Positions 15,274-25,337 of a stretch of 64,000 bases of DNA are shown piece after piece. The notes beneath the pieces are model-generated. The model ran no database searches, was not told where the DNA came from, and saw only the letters and a list, made by a program, of their open reading frames with translations. A program made the position numbers and the translations under genes. The stretch comes from Rhodococcus sp. RD6.2 (GTDB lineage: Bacteria > Actinomycetota > Actinomycetes > Mycobacteriales > Mycobacteriaceae). How positions within the stretch are numbered: the stretch's first letter is position 1; each line of letters starts with the position of its first letter. Location: assembly GCF_001040705.1 (NCBI RefSeq), contig NZ_CVQP01000002.1:124001-188000 (forward strand). The letters run 5' to 3'.

Positions 15274-15834
15274 ATGAGCGGTACCTGGATATTGCCCGAC
15301 GATCTCGAGATTCCGAGTCGCCCCGACTTCTTCCCGGAGCCCGGAGGCGCACTGCCCCAGCACTGGGCCAAGTGCTTCGGCTGTGGCGACGAGCAGCCCA
15401 CCGGGCTCGCGATGCACTTCACCGCAACCGAGGGGATCGAGGTCGTCGGACAACTGACCGTGGCGTCGCGCTACCAGGGTGGACCCGGCGTGATCCACGG
15501 CGGCATTCTGACCACGGCGTTCGACGAGACCCAGGGCATGGCGTGCATGGTGCTGGGGACGCCGGTGGTGACCGGCCACCTGCAGATCGACTTCGCCCGG
15601 CCGATCCCACTCGGTTCGGTACTCGAATTCCGGGCCCGGATCGACGGGACGATCCGACGGAAGGTCTACGCCAGCTCGGAGGCCCGCATCGTGGAGGGGC
15701 CCGCGGCGAGTAACGAGGTTGTCGCCACATCGCGCGGGTTGTTCCTGCGGATCAAGCCGGAGCACTTCACGCCGATGGCCGAATTCGTCGACGGTGTCCC
15801 GACGATGCCCAACTTCGGGAACTCGACCCTCTGA
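15274..15834 (+). CDS. Hotdog-fold acyl-CoA thioesterase (PaaI-like)
   Basis: A 186-residue single-hotdog protein. The motif GVIHGGILTTAFDETQGMA is the typical PaaI/YbgC-type active region, with the Asp/Glu on the central helix. The N-terminal block AKCFGCGDEQPTGLAMHF carries two cysteines seen in this subgroup. Thioesterase activity on acyl-CoA is inferred. A -10-like TAGATT (15260-15265) lies 8 bp before the ATG, suggesting a leaderless message. It converges with radA with 7 bp between stops. Confidence 0.82.
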   Translation: MSGTWILPDDLEIPSRPDFFPEPGGALPQHWAKCFGCGDEQPTGLAMHFTATEGIEVVGQLTVASRYQGGPGVIHGGILTTAFDETQGMACMVLGTPVVTGHLQIDFARPIPLGSVLEFRARIDGTIRRKVYASSEARIVEGPAASNEVVATSRGLFLRIKPEHFTPMAEFVDGVPTMPNFGNSTL

Positions 15835-15841
15835 CGCAGGC

Positions 15842-17248
15842 CTAGTCCCGGACCGCCCTCGCTCGCCGCGGCACGACGCGCAGCGCGTCCTGAAGGTTGC
15901 CGACCTCGATGACCTTCACGCCCTTCGGGTACGGGCCGGAGCCGCCGGGCACCACAGCTTCGGTGAACCCGAGCCTGCCCGCCTCGGTGAGCCTGCGGCC
16001 GACGGCGCTGACGCGGCGGACCTCGCCTGCGAGTCCGACCTCACCGAGCACGACGAGCCCGGACGGCAGCGACGTGTCGCGGTCGGCGGACGCGATGGCA
16101 AGGGCGAGGGCCAGGTCGGCGGACGGCTCGGTGACCCGCATGCCACCTACCGTCGCGGCGTAGACCTCCTTGTCGTGGGTGCGGATGTTGGCGTGCTTGG
16201 CGAGGACCGCCAACACCATCGCGACCCGCGCGGAGTCCATGCCACTGACCGCTCGCCGCGGAGACGGGTTCTGCGTGGGGACGACGAGGCCCTGTACTTC
16301 GCCGAGCAGGGCCCGCTTGCCGTCCATCGTGACGGTGACGGCGGTGCCGGGCACCATCGCCTCACGGTGGTGGAGGAACAGTCCCGACGGGTCGGAGACG
16401 CACTCGATGCCCTCCTCGTGCAGCTCGAAGCAGCCGACCTCGTCGGCCGAGCCGAACCGGTTCTTCACTCCGCGCAGCATCCGGAGGGTCGAGTGCCGGT
16501 CGCCCTCGAAGTGCAGGACGACATCGACGAGATGTTCGAGAGCCCGGGGGCCTGCGACCGCACCGTCCTTGGTGACGTGACCGATCAGCAGTACGGGGAT
16601 CCCGCTGGTTTTCGCGAGTGTCGTCAGGGCGGCCGTGATCGCCCGTACCTGGGTGACGCCGCCGGTGACGCCGTCGACGTCCGCAGCGAGCATCGTCTGG
16701 ACCGAGTCGACGATCAGCAGTGTCGGCTGCACCTGCTCGACGTGGCCGAAGATGGTGGCGAGGTCGGATTCGGCGGCGAGGTACACGCGGTCGTGTACGG
16801 CGCCGGTCCGGTCGGCCCGCAGCCGGACCTGACCCGCCGACTCCTCGCCGGTCACGTAGAGGGACCGGTCGTCCGGGCCGCGGCGCGCCCATCGATGCAC
16901 GACCTCGAGCAGCAGCGTCGACTTTCCGACGCCCGGCTCTCCGGCGAGGAGCACCACGGAACCGGGGACGATGCCGCCGCCGAGCACCCGGTCGAGCTCG
17001 GGTACACCGGTCGGCTTCGCCTTGCTGATGGTGGAGCTGACCTGGGTCAGCGGCATGGCGGGGGAGTTGGGCACGAGCGCGGTGGCCGCTCGTGCGGCGC
17101 TGGCACCCGGCCGGTTGGTGACCGGGGTGAGGGCGGGGGCCGCCTCCTCGACGGAGCCCCACTCACCGCATTCCGGGCACCGGCCCACCCACTTCGCGAC
17201 CGTGTACCGGCAGGCGGTGCAGCGGTAGCTGGTCTTCGTTTTCGCCAC
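15842..17248 (-). CDS. radA: DNA repair protein RadA
   Basis: A 468-residue RecA-related helicase for recombination repair. It has an N-terminal zinc finger (YRCTACRYTVAKWVGRCPEC), a Walker A motif GEPGVGKSTLLLEV and a Walker B-like LLIVDSVQTML. The RadA-specific motif KNRFGSADEVG is followed by a Lon-like C-terminal domain. GTG 17248 (VAKTKTSYRC) is chosen; TTG 17257 would add three residues. The TAGTCT hexamer just upstream suggests a very short leader. Cytoplasmic. Synteny with Rv3585. Confidence 0.94.
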   Translation of the reverse strand: MAKTKTSYRCTACRYTVAKWVGRCPECGEWGSVEEAAPALTPVTNRPGASAARAATALVPNSPAMPLTQVSSTISKAKPTGVPELDRVLGGGIVPGSVVLLAGEPGVGKSTLLLEVVHRWARRGPDDRSLYVTGEESAGQVRLRADRTGAVHDRVYLAAESDLATIFGHVEQVQPTLLIVDSVQTMLAADVDGVTGGVTQVRAITAALTTLAKTSGIPVLLIGHVTKDGAVAGPRALEHLVDVVLHFEGDRHSTLRMLRGVKNRFGSADEVGCFELHEEGIECVSDPSGLFLHHREAMVPGTAVTVTMDGKRALLGEVQGLVVPTQNPSPRRAVSGMDSARVAMVLAVLAKHANIRTHDKEVYAATVGGMRVTEPSADLALALAIASADRDTSLPSGLVVLGEVGLAGEVRRVSAVGRRLTEAGRLGFTEAVVPGGSGPYPKGVKVIEVGNLQDALRVVPRRARAVRD

Positions 17249-17282
17249 GGTGCCCAAGACTAGGTGTGGGCACCGACATCAC

Positions 17283-17813
17283 TCAGGACGACGTCGCGGC
17301 CCGGTGCTTCTTCGCCAGTGCCTTGTAGCCCTCGGCGTTGAACTCGATATGACGGACCTCCTCGTCGGTGAGTTCGCGGCGCACCTTCGCCGGAACTCCC
17401 GCCACCAGGGACCGCGGCGGGACAACGGTGCCCTCGAGGATCACGGCCCCCGCGGCGACGAGGCAATTCGCGCCGAGCGTGGCACCGTTGAGTACCACCG
17501 CGCCCATCCCGATCAGGGAGGCGTCACCGATCGTGCAGCCGTGCACCACAGCGTTGTGTCCGACGCTGACGTTCGCGCCGACCGACAGCGGGAACCCGGG
17601 ATCGGAATGCATCGACACGTTGTCCTGGACGTTGGTTCCCGCGCCGATGCTGATCGAGTCGGCGTCGCCGCGCACGACCGCGCCGTACCAGACGCTGGCG
17701 TCCTCCCCGAGGGTGACGTCGCCGATCACGGCGGCGGTCGGGGCCAGCCAGGCCGAGTCGGCGATGCGCGGCGTCGCGCCGTCGTCGAAGGACACCACGG
17801 TCGGTCCGGTCAT
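17283..17813 (-). CDS. Gamma-class carbonic anhydrase family protein
   Basis: A 176-residue left-handed beta-helix protein with hexapeptide repeats. Zinc-ligand histidines are in SMHSDPGFP, VSVGHNAVVHGC and nearby, as in gamma-carbonic anhydrases (PaaY/YrdA group). The C-terminal helix DEEVRHIEFNAEGYKALAKK caps the fold. It may hydrate CO2 or act as a small acyltransferase-like protein; activity is not certain in this group. ATG 17813 begins the conserved region. It lies between radA and lpqE in the same direction, behind a hairpin that separates it from lpqE. Confidence 0.87.
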   Translation of the reverse strand: MTGPTVVSFDDGATPRIADSAWLAPTAAVIGDVTLGEDASVWYGAVVRGDADSISIGAGTNVQDNVSMHSDPGFPLSVGANVSVGHNAVVHGCTIGDASLIGMGAVVLNGATLGANCLVAAGAVILEGTVVPPRSLVAGVPAKVRRELTDEEVRHIEFNAEGYKALAKKHRAATSS

Positions 17814-17913
17814 GTCACGCTCCTGTTCGTCGGAAAGTGGGTCGACCCTATCGACCCCGACGACGGCAGGGACACCGGCCGTCCCGAGGCAGCGACACCG
17901 GCCCCCGACGGCA

Positions 17914-17946
17914 GCGGCCCCCGACCTGTGACAGGTCGGGGGCCGC
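17914..17946 (-). terminator. 33-bp palindromic terminator after lpqE
   Basis: GCGGCCCCCGACCTGT (17914-17929) and its perfect complement 17931-17946 flank a single central G. It starts 18 bp after the lpqE stop and lies before the gamma-carbonic anhydrase gene. Confidence 0.75.
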
Positions 17947-17964
17947 TCGGTGTCCGTGGGACGG

Positions 17965-18585
17965 TCAGTGACCGCCGACGATCTCGGCGAGGGTGCCTGC
18001 ACCCTCGTTGCCGGACTTGTCGGACTCGTGACGATCGGTGGCCGGGCCCGCGTCGACGGGGACGTCGACGGTGATGTCGCCGGCCCGCTCGAAGCTGAAC
18101 GTGACCGGGAGCGTGAGGCCGGGGTAGACGTCCTGGCCGATGTCGTTGAGCGTCACCAGGATGATCTTCGACTCGATCTCCTCGCCCTCGTCGACGACGG
18201 TGGCGTCGACGGTGCCGGCTGCGAGCGCGGTCTGCGGCGGGATGATCCGATCGCCCGGCTCACCCGCGATGGTCACGGACGCGGCCTTGTCGGTCGTGAT
18301 CTTGGTCAGGCGCTCGGCCTGGTATTCGCTCTCGTTGATCGCGGTGAACGCGAGCGCAACGGTGCCACCCGGCTCGAGGCTGTACTCCTCGCTGTTCGGG
18401 TAGACGACGTGCACGTTGCGCAGCGAGATGTCGCCCTGGTTCGCGTAATTGCCGTTGACGGCGGAAACCTGGGTGGCGGTCTGGGTGATCTGTCCCGCGC
18501 TGCAGGCGGACAGCGAGATGGCAGCTGCTGCAGCCAGGGCAACGGCGGTGGCGACTCGGCGAGTCGACGCATTGAGTGCTGTCAC
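17965..18585 (-). CDS. lpqE: LpqE-like lipoprotein
   Basis: A 206-residue predicted lipoprotein. The signal peptide (RRVATAVALAAAAAISL) ends in lipobox LSAC, so Cys at about residue 28 would be lipidated and the protein held on the outer face of the membrane. The mature part is beta-rich with no catalytic motif, followed by a flexible charged tail. The start is GTG 18585 with GGAGGA 7 nt upstream. It is next to carD and divergent from it, as in M. tuberculosis (lpqE Rv3584, carD Rv3583c). Relatives with copper-binding (PCu(A)C) domains exist, but the typical Met/His pattern is not clear here. Function unknown. Confidence 0.85.
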   Translation of the reverse strand: MTALNASTRRVATAVALAAAAAISLSACSAGQITQTATQVSAVNGNYANQGDISLRNVHVVYPNSEEYSLEPGGTVALAFTAINESEYQAERLTKITTDKAASVTIAGEPGDRIIPPQTALAAGTVDATVVDEGEEIESKIILVTLNDIGQDVYPGLTLPVTFSFERAGDITVDVPVDAGPATDRHESDKSGNEGAGTLAEIVGGH

Positions 18586-18829
18586 GGGGTGTCCTCCACG
18601 GCGTCGGGTCGTAACAACTAGGCAGAGTAGTAGTCATCGCGCGGGCGGGCGTCCCCGGGTCGACGTTCGGGCCGTACGTGTCGCCCGCGGAACGGCTCGA
18701 AAGGCGTTCCGGGCGCCTGCCCGACCGCCCCGCCGATGCATGTTCGTGACCTGGTGTCAACCCCCGTTATCTTCGCTCTGCGCGTCTGACCAGCGACGTT
18801 GGAACCGCCCCTTGTGGAACCCGTGATAA

Positions 18830-19348
<519 letters not shown>

Positions 19349-19373
19349 CGGCCGCGACAGCATTCGATAACAG

Positions 19374-20081
19374 ATGAACATCGTGAACGACCCGGTCGAC
19401 GCGCGCAGCGGTGGCCGGGTCGTTGCATTGGTGCCCGCGGCCGGGCAGGGAACTCGCCTGGGTGAGGGCATACCCAAGGCCTTCGTGGCACTGCGCGGCC
19501 GGACCCTGCTGGAGCGTGCGGTCACCGGTCTGCTCGACTCCGGGGTGGTCGACGAGGTCGTGGTGATCGTGCCGGAGGAGCGTGTCGACGAGGTTCGCGC
19601 GGACCTTCCCGCCGGTGTCTCCGTGGTGGCCGGGGGAGCGGAGCGAACGGATTCGGTTCGTGCGGGAATCGAGGCGGCCCCGGACGCCGACCTGCTGCTC
19701 GTACACGACGCCGCCCGCGCGCTCACGCCGCCGGCACTGATCGCCAGGGTAGTCGCAGAACTGCGGGCCGGACGCGAGGCCGTCGTGCCCGCGCTGCCCG
19801 TCACGGACACGATCAAGACGGTCGATCTTCTCGGCGTCGTCGTCGCGACGCCCGAGCGGTCGGAACTGCGGGCCGTGCAGACTCCACAGGGGTTCGACGC
19901 CGTGCTGCTGCGCCGCGCCTACGCGGGATCCGACGTCGCCGCGACCGACGACGCCGGACTCGTCGAGAGGGTCGGAGCGAAGGTCCGCACCATCGCGGGC
20001 GATCCCCTCGCCTTCAAGATCACCACTCCGCTCGACCTCGCGTTGGCGCGGGCGTTGACGGACCCGGACACGAACGAATAG
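19374..20081 (+). CDS. ispD: 2-C-methyl-D-erythritol 4-phosphate cytidylyltransferase IspD
   Basis: A 235-residue enzyme of the MEP isoprenoid pathway that makes CDP-methylerythritol from CTP. The nucleotide-binding motif is [20 protein letters not shown] near residues 19-38. [14 protein letters not shown] and [20 protein letters not shown] follow, and the C-terminal part contains [11 protein letters not shown] and [12 protein letters not shown]. It is standard in length. ispF follows after 12 bp, as in most actinobacteria. Cytoplasmic. Confidence 0.96.
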   Translation: MNIVNDPVDARSGGRVVALVPAAGQGTRLGEGIPKAFVALRGRTLLERAVTGLLDSGVVDEVVVIVPEERVDEVRADLPAGVSVVAGGAERTDSVRAGIEAAPDADLLLVHDAARALTPPALIARVVAELRAGREAVVPALPVTDTIKTVDLLGVVVATPERSELRAVQTPQGFDAVLLRRAYAGSDVAATDDAGLVERVGAKVRTIAGDPLAFKITTPLDLALARALTDPDTNE

Positions 20082-20093
20082 GAGTCACACGCC

Positions 20094-20570
20094 GTGCGAG
20101 TGGGCATCGGGACGGACGTCCATCCGATCGAGGCAGGTCGGCCGTGCTGGGTGGCGGGACTGCTGTTCGAGGGAGAGGACGGCTGCTCCGGACACTCCGA
20201 CGGCGACGTGGCCGCGCACGCGTTGTGCGACGCCCTGTTGTCGGCGGCAGGTCTCGGCGACCTCGGTTCCGTGTTCGGCACCGGACGGCCGGAGTGGTCG
20301 GGTGCCAGTGGTGCGACGCTGCTCGCGGAGGTGCGCCGACTGCTCGAGGTGAACGGTTTCGCCGTGGGCAACGGTGCCGTCCAGGTGATCGGCAATCGGC
20401 CGAAGATCGGTCCCCGCCGCGTCGAGGCGCAGGAGGCGCTGTCGGCTGTCCTCGGGGCGCCGGTGTCGGTGTCCGCGACGACGACCGACGGTCTCGGATT
20501 GACCGGTCGGGGTGAGGGCATCGCCGCGGTTGCCACCGCGCTGGTCTTCCCTGCCCCTGCGGACCGGTAA
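20094..20570 (+). CDS. ispF: 2-C-methyl-D-erythritol 2,4-cyclodiphosphate synthase IspF
   Basis: A 158-residue trimeric MEP-pathway enzyme that cyclises CDP-ME 2-phosphate. The start [20 protein letters not shown] carries the zinc ligands of the DVH motif. [24 protein letters not shown] provides the third ligand histidine, and [17 protein letters not shown] ends the protein. Translation begins at GTG 20094. cysS starts 11 bp downstream, so the chain continues without a break. Confidence 0.96.
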   Translation: MRVGIGTDVHPIEAGRPCWVAGLLFEGEDGCSGHSDGDVAAHALCDALLSAAGLGDLGSVFGTGRPEWSGASGATLLAEVRRLLEVNGFAVGNGAVQVIGNRPKIGPRRVEAQEALSAVLGAPVSVSATTTDGLGLTGRGEGIAAVATALVFPAPADR

Positions 20571-20581
20571 GATCGCACGTC

Positions 20582-21988
20582 GTGACCCTGCGACTCTTCG
20601 ACACCGAAACGCGGGCCCTGCGTGAGTTCGTTCCGCTGGTCCCCGGCCACGCGTCGATCTATCTCTGTGGGGCAACCGTGCAGGGGGAGCCGCACATCGG
20701 CCACGTCCGCAGCGGTGTCGCGTTCGACGTGCTGCGCCGGTGGTTGGCCGCGCACGACCTGGACGTGGCGTTCGTCCGCAATGTCACCGACATCGACGAC
20801 AAGATCCTGAACAAGGCCGCGGATGCCGGCCGTCCCTGGTGGGAGTGGGCCGCCACCTACGAGCGGTCGTTCACGTGGGCTTACGACCAGCTCGGGGTGT
20901 TGCCGCCGTCGGCGGAGCCGCGAGCGACCGGGCACATCACCCAGATGGTCGAGCTGATGCAGCGCCTCATCGACGCCGGGCACGCGTACGCGGCGGCAGG
21001 CGACGTCTATTTCGACGTGCTGAGCTGGCAGAAGTACGGCGCGCTGTCCGGACACAAGCTGGACGACGTGCACCAGGGCGAGAGCGCTGCCGAGGGCAAG
21101 CGCGACCCCCGCGACTTCACGCTGTGGAAGGCGGAGAAGCCGGGTGAACCGTCGTGGCCGACGCCGTGGGGTCGCGGCAGGCCGGGCTGGCACCTCGAGT
21201 GCTCCGCGATGGCCGAGGCGTATCTCGGTGGCGAGTTCGACATCCACTGCGGTGGTCTCGACCTGGTGTTCCCGCATCACGAGAACGAACTGGCGCAGTC
21301 GCGCGCCGCGGGTGACGGGTTCGCGCGGTACTGGCTGCACAACGGCTGGGTCACCATGGGCGGCGAGAAGATGTCGAAGTCGCTCGGCAACGTGCTTTCG
21401 GTGCCGAACGTCCTCAAACGTGTACGGCCGCAGGAACTCCGGTTCTATCTCGGCGGCGCCCACTACCGGTCGATGCTCGAGTACTCCGATCACGCGCTCG
21501 ACGTCGCGGCCGAAACGTATCGAGGCATCGAGTCCTTCGTGCTCAAGACGGCCGAGCGGGCGGGGCAGGTTCCGGTCGGGACCTGGACGGACGCGTTCGC
21601 CGCGGCACTGGACGACGATCTCGGCGTCCCGAAGGCGCTCGCCGAGATCCACGGCCGTCAACGCGAGGGAAACCGCGCGCTGGCCGCGGGCGACCTCGAC
21701 ACCGCTGTCGTCATCGCGGGACAGGTCCGCGCGATGATGGGCATCCTCGGCGTCGATCCTCTCGATCCGCACTGGGCCGCGGGGTCGACGGATGCGTCTG
21801 CCGCGCACGCGGCGCTCGATGTGCTGGTGCAGTCCAGTCTGGAAGCGCGTCAGCAGGCCAAGGCGGACAAGGACTGGGCGACCGCCGACGCCATCCGGGA
21901 CCGGCTCGCCACGGCGGGCATTGCGGTCACCGACACCGCGGGCGGACCCGAGTGGTCCCTCGAGAAAAACCACGACGAAGCAGGGTAG
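20582..21988 (+). CDS. cysS: Cysteinyl-tRNA synthetase
   Basis: A 468-residue class I aminoacyl-tRNA synthetase for cysteine. The zinc/active-site entry is [18 protein letters not shown] with the HIGH motif. [17 protein letters not shown] supplies zinc ligands and EKMSKSLGN is the KMSKS loop near residue 265. The DALR-type helical domain is C-terminal. GTG start. It is linked to ispDF and rlmB as in M. tuberculosis (Rv3580c). No second copy or MshC-like variation is apparent. Confidence 0.96.
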   Translation: MTLRLFDTETRALREFVPLVPGHASIYLCGATVQGEPHIGHVRSGVAFDVLRRWLAAHDLDVAFVRNVTDIDDKILNKAADAGRPWWEWAATYERSFTWAYDQLGVLPPSAEPRATGHITQMVELMQRLIDAGHAYAAAGDVYFDVLSWQKYGALSGHKLDDVHQGESAAEGKRDPRDFTLWKAEKPGEPSWPTPWGRGRPGWHLECSAMAEAYLGGEFDIHCGGLDLVFPHHENELAQSRAAGDGFARYWLHNGWVTMGGEKMSKSLGNVLSVPNVLKRVRPQELRFYLGGAHYRSMLEYSDHALDVAAETYRGIESFVLKTAERAGQVPVGTWTDAFAAALDDDLGVPKALAEIHGRQREGNRALAAGDLDTAVVIAGQVRAMMGILGVDPLDPHWAAGSTDASAAHAALDVLVQSSLEARQQAKADKDWATADAIRDRLATAGIAVTDTAGGPEWSLEKNHDEAG

Positions 21989-21990
21989 AC

Positions 21991-22971
21991 ATGGCAGGCA
22001 ATTCGAGCAGGCGCGGCGCAGTTCGCAAGTCCGGTACCAAGAAGGGCCAGGTCACCGGGTCCGGCGGCAAGGGCAGGCGCAGCCTCGAAGGTCGCGGCGC
22101 GACCCCGCCCGCCGTCGAGCGGACCAAGCATCCCGCCGCGAAGCGTGCCCGGGCGGCCGAGAAGGCAGCTGCCTCGGGACGCCCCGGCGGCAGCGCTCCG
22201 CGTGGCCGTGGCGGGTCCCCGCGCAAGGGTGAGGCAGGGCCGGAGAACGTCCTGGGGCGCAACCCCGTGCTGGAGTGTCTGCGGGCCGGGGTTCCCGCGA
22301 CCGCGCTGTACGTGGCGGTCGGCACCGAGAACGACGACCGACTCTCGGAGAGCGTGCAGATCGCGGCGGACAACGGTATTTCGATCCTGGAGGTGCCGCG
22401 CACCGATCTGGACCGGATGAGCGCCAACGGGCTGCACCAGGGTGTCGCGCTGCAGGTCCCGCCGTTCCGGTACGCGCATCCCGACGACCTGATCGCCAAC
22501 GCCCGCACGCAGCAGCAGCCTGCGCTGCTGGTGGCGCTGGACAACATCACCGATCCCCGCAATCTCGGTGCCGTGGTGCGTTCGGTCGCCGCGTTCGGCG
22601 GTCACGGTGTCGTGATCCCGCAGCGCCGGAGCGCGTCGGTGACGGCGGTCGCGTGGCGCACCAGCGCGGGCGCCGCAGCCCGGCTGCCGATCGCGCAGGC
22701 CACCAACCTCACCCGCACCCTGAAGGACTGGGCTGCGAAGGGTGTGCAGATCGTGGGTCTCGACGCAGGCGGTGACACCACCCTCGACGAGTACGACGGC
22801 TCCGGTCCTGTTGTTGTCGTCGTCGGATCCGAGGGCAAGGGGCTCTCGCGGCTCGTGCGCGAAACGTGCGACACGATCCTGAGCATCCCGATGGCCGGTC
22901 CGGTCGAGTCGCTCAATGCTTCCGTCGCGGCGGGTGTCGTCCTCGCTGACATCGCGCGTCAGCGCCGCTGA
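21991..22971 (+). CDS. rlmB: TrmH/SpoU family 23S rRNA (guanosine-2'-O) methyltransferase RlmB
   Basis: A 326-residue SPOUT methyltransferase. A basic, disordered N-terminal tail of about 80 residues (rich in K, R, G) precedes the substrate-binding domain that begins [20 protein letters not shown]. The SPOUT motifs follow: [35 protein letters not shown] and [20 protein letters not shown]. Family role is 2'-O-methylation of rRNA guanosine; Rv3579c is the counterpart. The ATG is 2 bp after the cysS stop. The stop codon is inside a palindrome that also holds the stop of convergent pxpC. Confidence 0.93.
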   Translation: MAGNSSRRGAVRKSGTKKGQVTGSGGKGRRSLEGRGATPPAVERTKHPAAKRARAAEKAAASGRPGGSAPRGRGGSPRKGEAGPENVLGRNPVLECLRAGVPATALYVAVGTENDDRLSESVQIAADNGISILEVPRTDLDRMSANGLHQGVALQVPPFRYAHPDDLIANARTQQQPALLVALDNITDPRNLGAVVRSVAAFGGHGVVIPQRRSASVTAVAWRTSAGAAARLPIAQATNLTRTLKDWAAKGVQIVGLDAGGDTTLDEYDGSGPVVVVVGSEGKGLSRLVRETCDTILSIPMAGPVESLNASVAAGVVLADIARQRR

Positions 22972-22976
22972 CGCGC
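22954..22976. terminator. Palindrome holding both stop codons of rlmB and pxpC
   Basis: GCGCGTCAGCG-C-CGCTGACGCGC is a perfect 11-1-11 palindrome. The rlmB TGA (22969-22971) and the pxpC TGA (minus, 22961-22959) lie symmetrically in it, so both proteins end in the same residues RQRR. A second larger hairpin follows at 22980. Confidence 0.6.
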
Positions 22977-23891
22977 CCGTGCGTGGTTGTCACCCCACCG
23001 GGGTGACAACCACGCAGGGCTCGTGACCTGCGAGAACCGGATCACATCGCCGGGGGCCAGTTGCGCCGCCGCGCTCAGGTCGTCGTCGACGACGACCGCG
23101 ATCACCGGGTAGCCGCCGGTCACCGGGTGGTCGGCGAGGAACAGGACCGGCTGCCCGCTGCTCGGTACCTGCAGTGCTCCCGGAACCATGCCCTCGCTCG
23201 GCATCTCGGTGGTGTCGGATCGCGTCAGGGCACACGAACCGGCGAGCCGGGCTCCCACCCTGTTCGTGTCCGGGGTCACCGTCCATTCCTGATCGGTCAG
23301 GACGCGGAGGGAGTCGGCGTCGAACATGGTGTGGCGCGGGCCGATTCGGACTCGAAGCACGACGGGACGGAGCCGCGCGGGCGGCGGCGGAGCGAGTTCC
23401 GTCGCGGGCCACTCGCTCCGTTCCTCGCCGATCGGCAGCCGGTCTCCGGGCCGTACCGGGTCGGGGCCGAGTCCGGCGAGGGTGTCGGTGGCGCGACTGC
23501 CGAGTACCCGCGGCACGTCGATGCCGCCGCGCACCGCAAGGTAGCTTCGGAGTCCGTCCGTCGGGTGTCCGACGGTGAGCTCGTCGCCGGCTCCGAGATG
23601 GAGTGTGCAGTAGTCGGGTACGTCGATTCCGTTGACGGACAACCGAACACGTGCACCTGTCGCGGCGGCCGTCACGCTCCCGGTGGCGCGGACACGGAGC
23701 CCGCCCAGCGTGACTTCCAGGGTTGCGGCTCCGGGCGCGTTGCCCACCAGACGGTTGGCGGCATCGTGCGCGGCGAGGTCGGCGGCCCCGGATCGCCCAA
23801 CGCCGAGGTGCGCGAATCCGGGCCGGCCCCGGTCCTGCACCAAGACCAGGGCCCCGACGCGCTGCACCTCGAGCCAGTTCACGAAACCCAT
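22959..23891 (-). CDS. pxpC: 5-oxoprolinase subunit C / biotin-dependent carboxyltransferase family protein
   Basis: A 310-residue KipA/PxpC/allophanate-hydrolase-subunit-2 family protein. Motifs include [20 protein letters not shown] at the N terminus, [20 protein letters not shown] and [19 protein letters not shown]. With PxpA and PxpB it forms ATP-dependent 5-oxoprolinase, turning pyroglutamate into glutamate. The last 15-20 residues are encoded by hairpin DNA and look nonconserved. The gene overlaps rlmB by 13 bp, tail to tail. ATG 23891 is used. It is separated from pxpA-pxpB by the oppositely directed ZIP gene, an unusual split. Confidence 0.87.
   Translation of the reverse strand: MGFVNWLEVQRVGALVLVQDRGRPGFAHLGVGRSGAADLAAHDAANRLVGNAPGAATLEVTLGGLRVRATGSVTAAATGARVRLSVNGIDVPDYCTLHLGAGDELTVGHPTDGLRSYLAVRGGIDVPRVLGSRATDTLAGLGPDPVRPGDRLPIGEERSEWPATELAPPPPARLRPVVLRVRIGPRHTMFDADSLRVLTDQEWTVTPDTNRVGARLAGSCALTRSDTTEMPSEGMVPGALQVPSSGQPVLFLADHPVTGGYPVIAVVVDDDLSAAAQLAPGDVIRFSQVTSPAWLSPRWGDNHARARQRR
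22980..23016. terminator. 17-bp perfect hairpin inside the 3' end of pxpC (palindrome family member C)
   Basis: TGCGTGGTTGTCACCCC (22980-22996) is complementary to 23000-23016 around an ACC loop. It lies directly after the rlmB stop and within the last codons of convergent pxpC. Compared with 14048-14093, the ends and loop side are kept while five middle base pairs differ in a compensatory way. Confidence 0.75.
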
Positions 23892-23997
23892 TGTCGCGCA
23901 CCTCGCCGAGGGTGCCCATTGCCGACGCGTCCACTCGTGTGTCGCGCCGGCGGGTGCACGCCCGGTGCGGTCGTGTCGTGCGTCGTACCATCGCCGC

Positions 23998-24687
23998 ATG
24001 CTGACAGCCACCCTCTACGGACTCGGTACGGCCCTGCCGATGCTGATCGGTGCCGTGGTCGGGTTGCGCTACGACCTGCCGCGTCCGGCGCTGGCCGGGC
24101 TGATGGCATTCGGTGCGGGCGCGATGGTCGCGGCCGTGTCCACCGAGCTGTTCCAACCGGCGTTCGAAGCGGAAGGGGTTGTCGTTGCGGGCGTCGCTCT
24201 CATGCTGGGCGCCCTCGTCTACGTCGTCGCCGACCACCTGATCGAGAACCGTCTCGGCCCGGCCGCTCTGGGGTGGGCGCTGATGCTCGGCGCACTGCTC
24301 GACGGAATTCCGGAGAACACCGCACTCGGTGTCTCACTGAGCGCGGAAGGGGGACTCGTTCTCCTGGTGGCGATCGCGGTGGGCAACGTGCCCGAAGCGG
24401 TGGCCGGTGCGGCGTCGATGCGTACCCAGCCGAACTTCGATGCCCGCCGGGCGCGGCTGCTGTGGGTGGTGACAGCCGTCGTCCTGGTGCTGGTCGTGGT
24501 CGCCGCGAATGCGGCGGCGGATTCGATCCAGCCGCAGCAGATTGCGGTGATCCAGGCGTTCGCCGGTGGCGCGACGATCGCGGTCCTCGCGGATTCGTTG
24601 ATGCCCGAGGCGTACCGGGAGGGCGGTTGGTGGGTCGGTATCTCGACCGCGGCCGGTTTCCTCGTCGCGTTCGCGCTCGGCGGCTGA
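23998..24687 (+). CDS. ZIP family metal transporter
   Basis: A 229-residue membrane protein with about eight hydrophobic segments. ZIP hallmarks are the helix with HLIENRLGPAALGWALMLGA and the metal-site segment LLDGIPENTALGVSLS; the second site is IAVGNVPEAVAGAA. The usual histidine of the first helix motif (HxxxD/E) is replaced in LDGIPENT, as in several actinobacterial ZIP-like proteins, so the substrate (zinc, iron or manganese) is uncertain. A -10-like TACCAT (23986-23991) ends 6 bp before the ATG, suggesting a leaderless message. It is divergent from pxpC and convergent with pxpB. Confidence 0.83.
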   Translation: MLTATLYGLGTALPMLIGAVVGLRYDLPRPALAGLMAFGAGAMVAAVSTELFQPAFEAEGVVVAGVALMLGALVYVVADHLIENRLGPAALGWALMLGALLDGIPENTALGVSLSAEGGLVLLVAIAVGNVPEAVAGAASMRTQPNFDARRARLLWVVTAVVLVLVVVAANAAADSIQPQQIAVIQAFAGGATIAVLADSLMPEAYREGGWWVGISTAAGFLVAFALGG

Positions 24688-24725
24688 TCCGGGGCGCCTC
24701 GACCGCAGGTGCGCACGCGGTGGGG

Positions 24726-25337
24726 TCAGACGGCGCGGAATCGGACACCGACACCCGGTCGCAGCAGCGCGGGCGGATCGCGGTCGGTGTCCCACAGGCT
24801 GACGTCGGTGCTGCCGATCAGTTGCCACCCGCCGGGGGAGGAGCGGGGGTAGATGCCGGAGAACCCGCCTGCGAGCCCGACCGACCCCGATGGTACGGAC
24901 GTGCGCGGACTCGACCTCCTCGGCACGTGCAGTGACTCCGGTCCACCGACGAGATACCCGAACCCGGGAGCGAATCCGGCGAACGCCACCGTCCAGTCGG
25001 CCCCGGTGTGCGCGGCGATCACACCGGCGACGCCGAGCCCGGTGAGGTCGCCAACCTCCTCGAGGTCGGGGCCGTCGTAGTGGACACCGATGTCGATGGC
25101 GTCGGCGCGAACCCCCTCGGCCGTGTCGACGGGTCGGATGTCGCGGAGCCACGCCCGCACGGACTCGCGGTTCGTGACCCGTCGATCGAAGCGGACCAGA
25201 ATCGTCCGGGCCGCAGGCACGATGTCGTCGATACCGTCAGGGCGGGACGAGTCCAGGGCGCGGAACGCGGCGAGAACGGCGTCGAGGGTGCCGAATTCGA
25301 CGAGCACCGCGCCGTCACCGACGTCGAGGACACGCAT
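24726..25337 (-). CDS. pxpB: 5-oxoprolinase subunit B (KipI family)
   Basis: A 203-residue KipI/allophanate-hydrolase-subunit-1 protein. MRVLDVGDGAVLVEFGTLDA begins the first domain, and FAGFAPGFGYLVGGPESLHV plus PSGSVGLAGGFSGIYPRSSP are the conserved cyclophilin-like blocks. It partners PxpA and PxpC in the oxoprolinase complex. ATG 25337 overlaps the pxpA stop as TGATG, showing translational coupling; GTG 25340 is the alternative. Confidence 0.9.
   Translation of the reverse strand: MRVLDVGDGAVLVEFGTLDAVLAAFRALDSSRPDGIDDIVPAARTILVRFDRRVTNRESVRAWLRDIRPVDTAEGVRADAIDIGVHYDGPDLEEVGDLTGLGVAGVIAAHTGADWTVAFAGFAPGFGYLVGGPESLHVPRRSSPRTSVPSGSVGLAGGFSGIYPRSSPGGWQLIGSTDVSLWDTDRDPPALLRPGVGVRFRAV

Noticed and set aside
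19919-21973. Long minus-strand open frame opposite ispD, ispF and cysS
   Set aside because: Low-complexity translation without motifs; the plus strand holds three recognisable essential enzymes.
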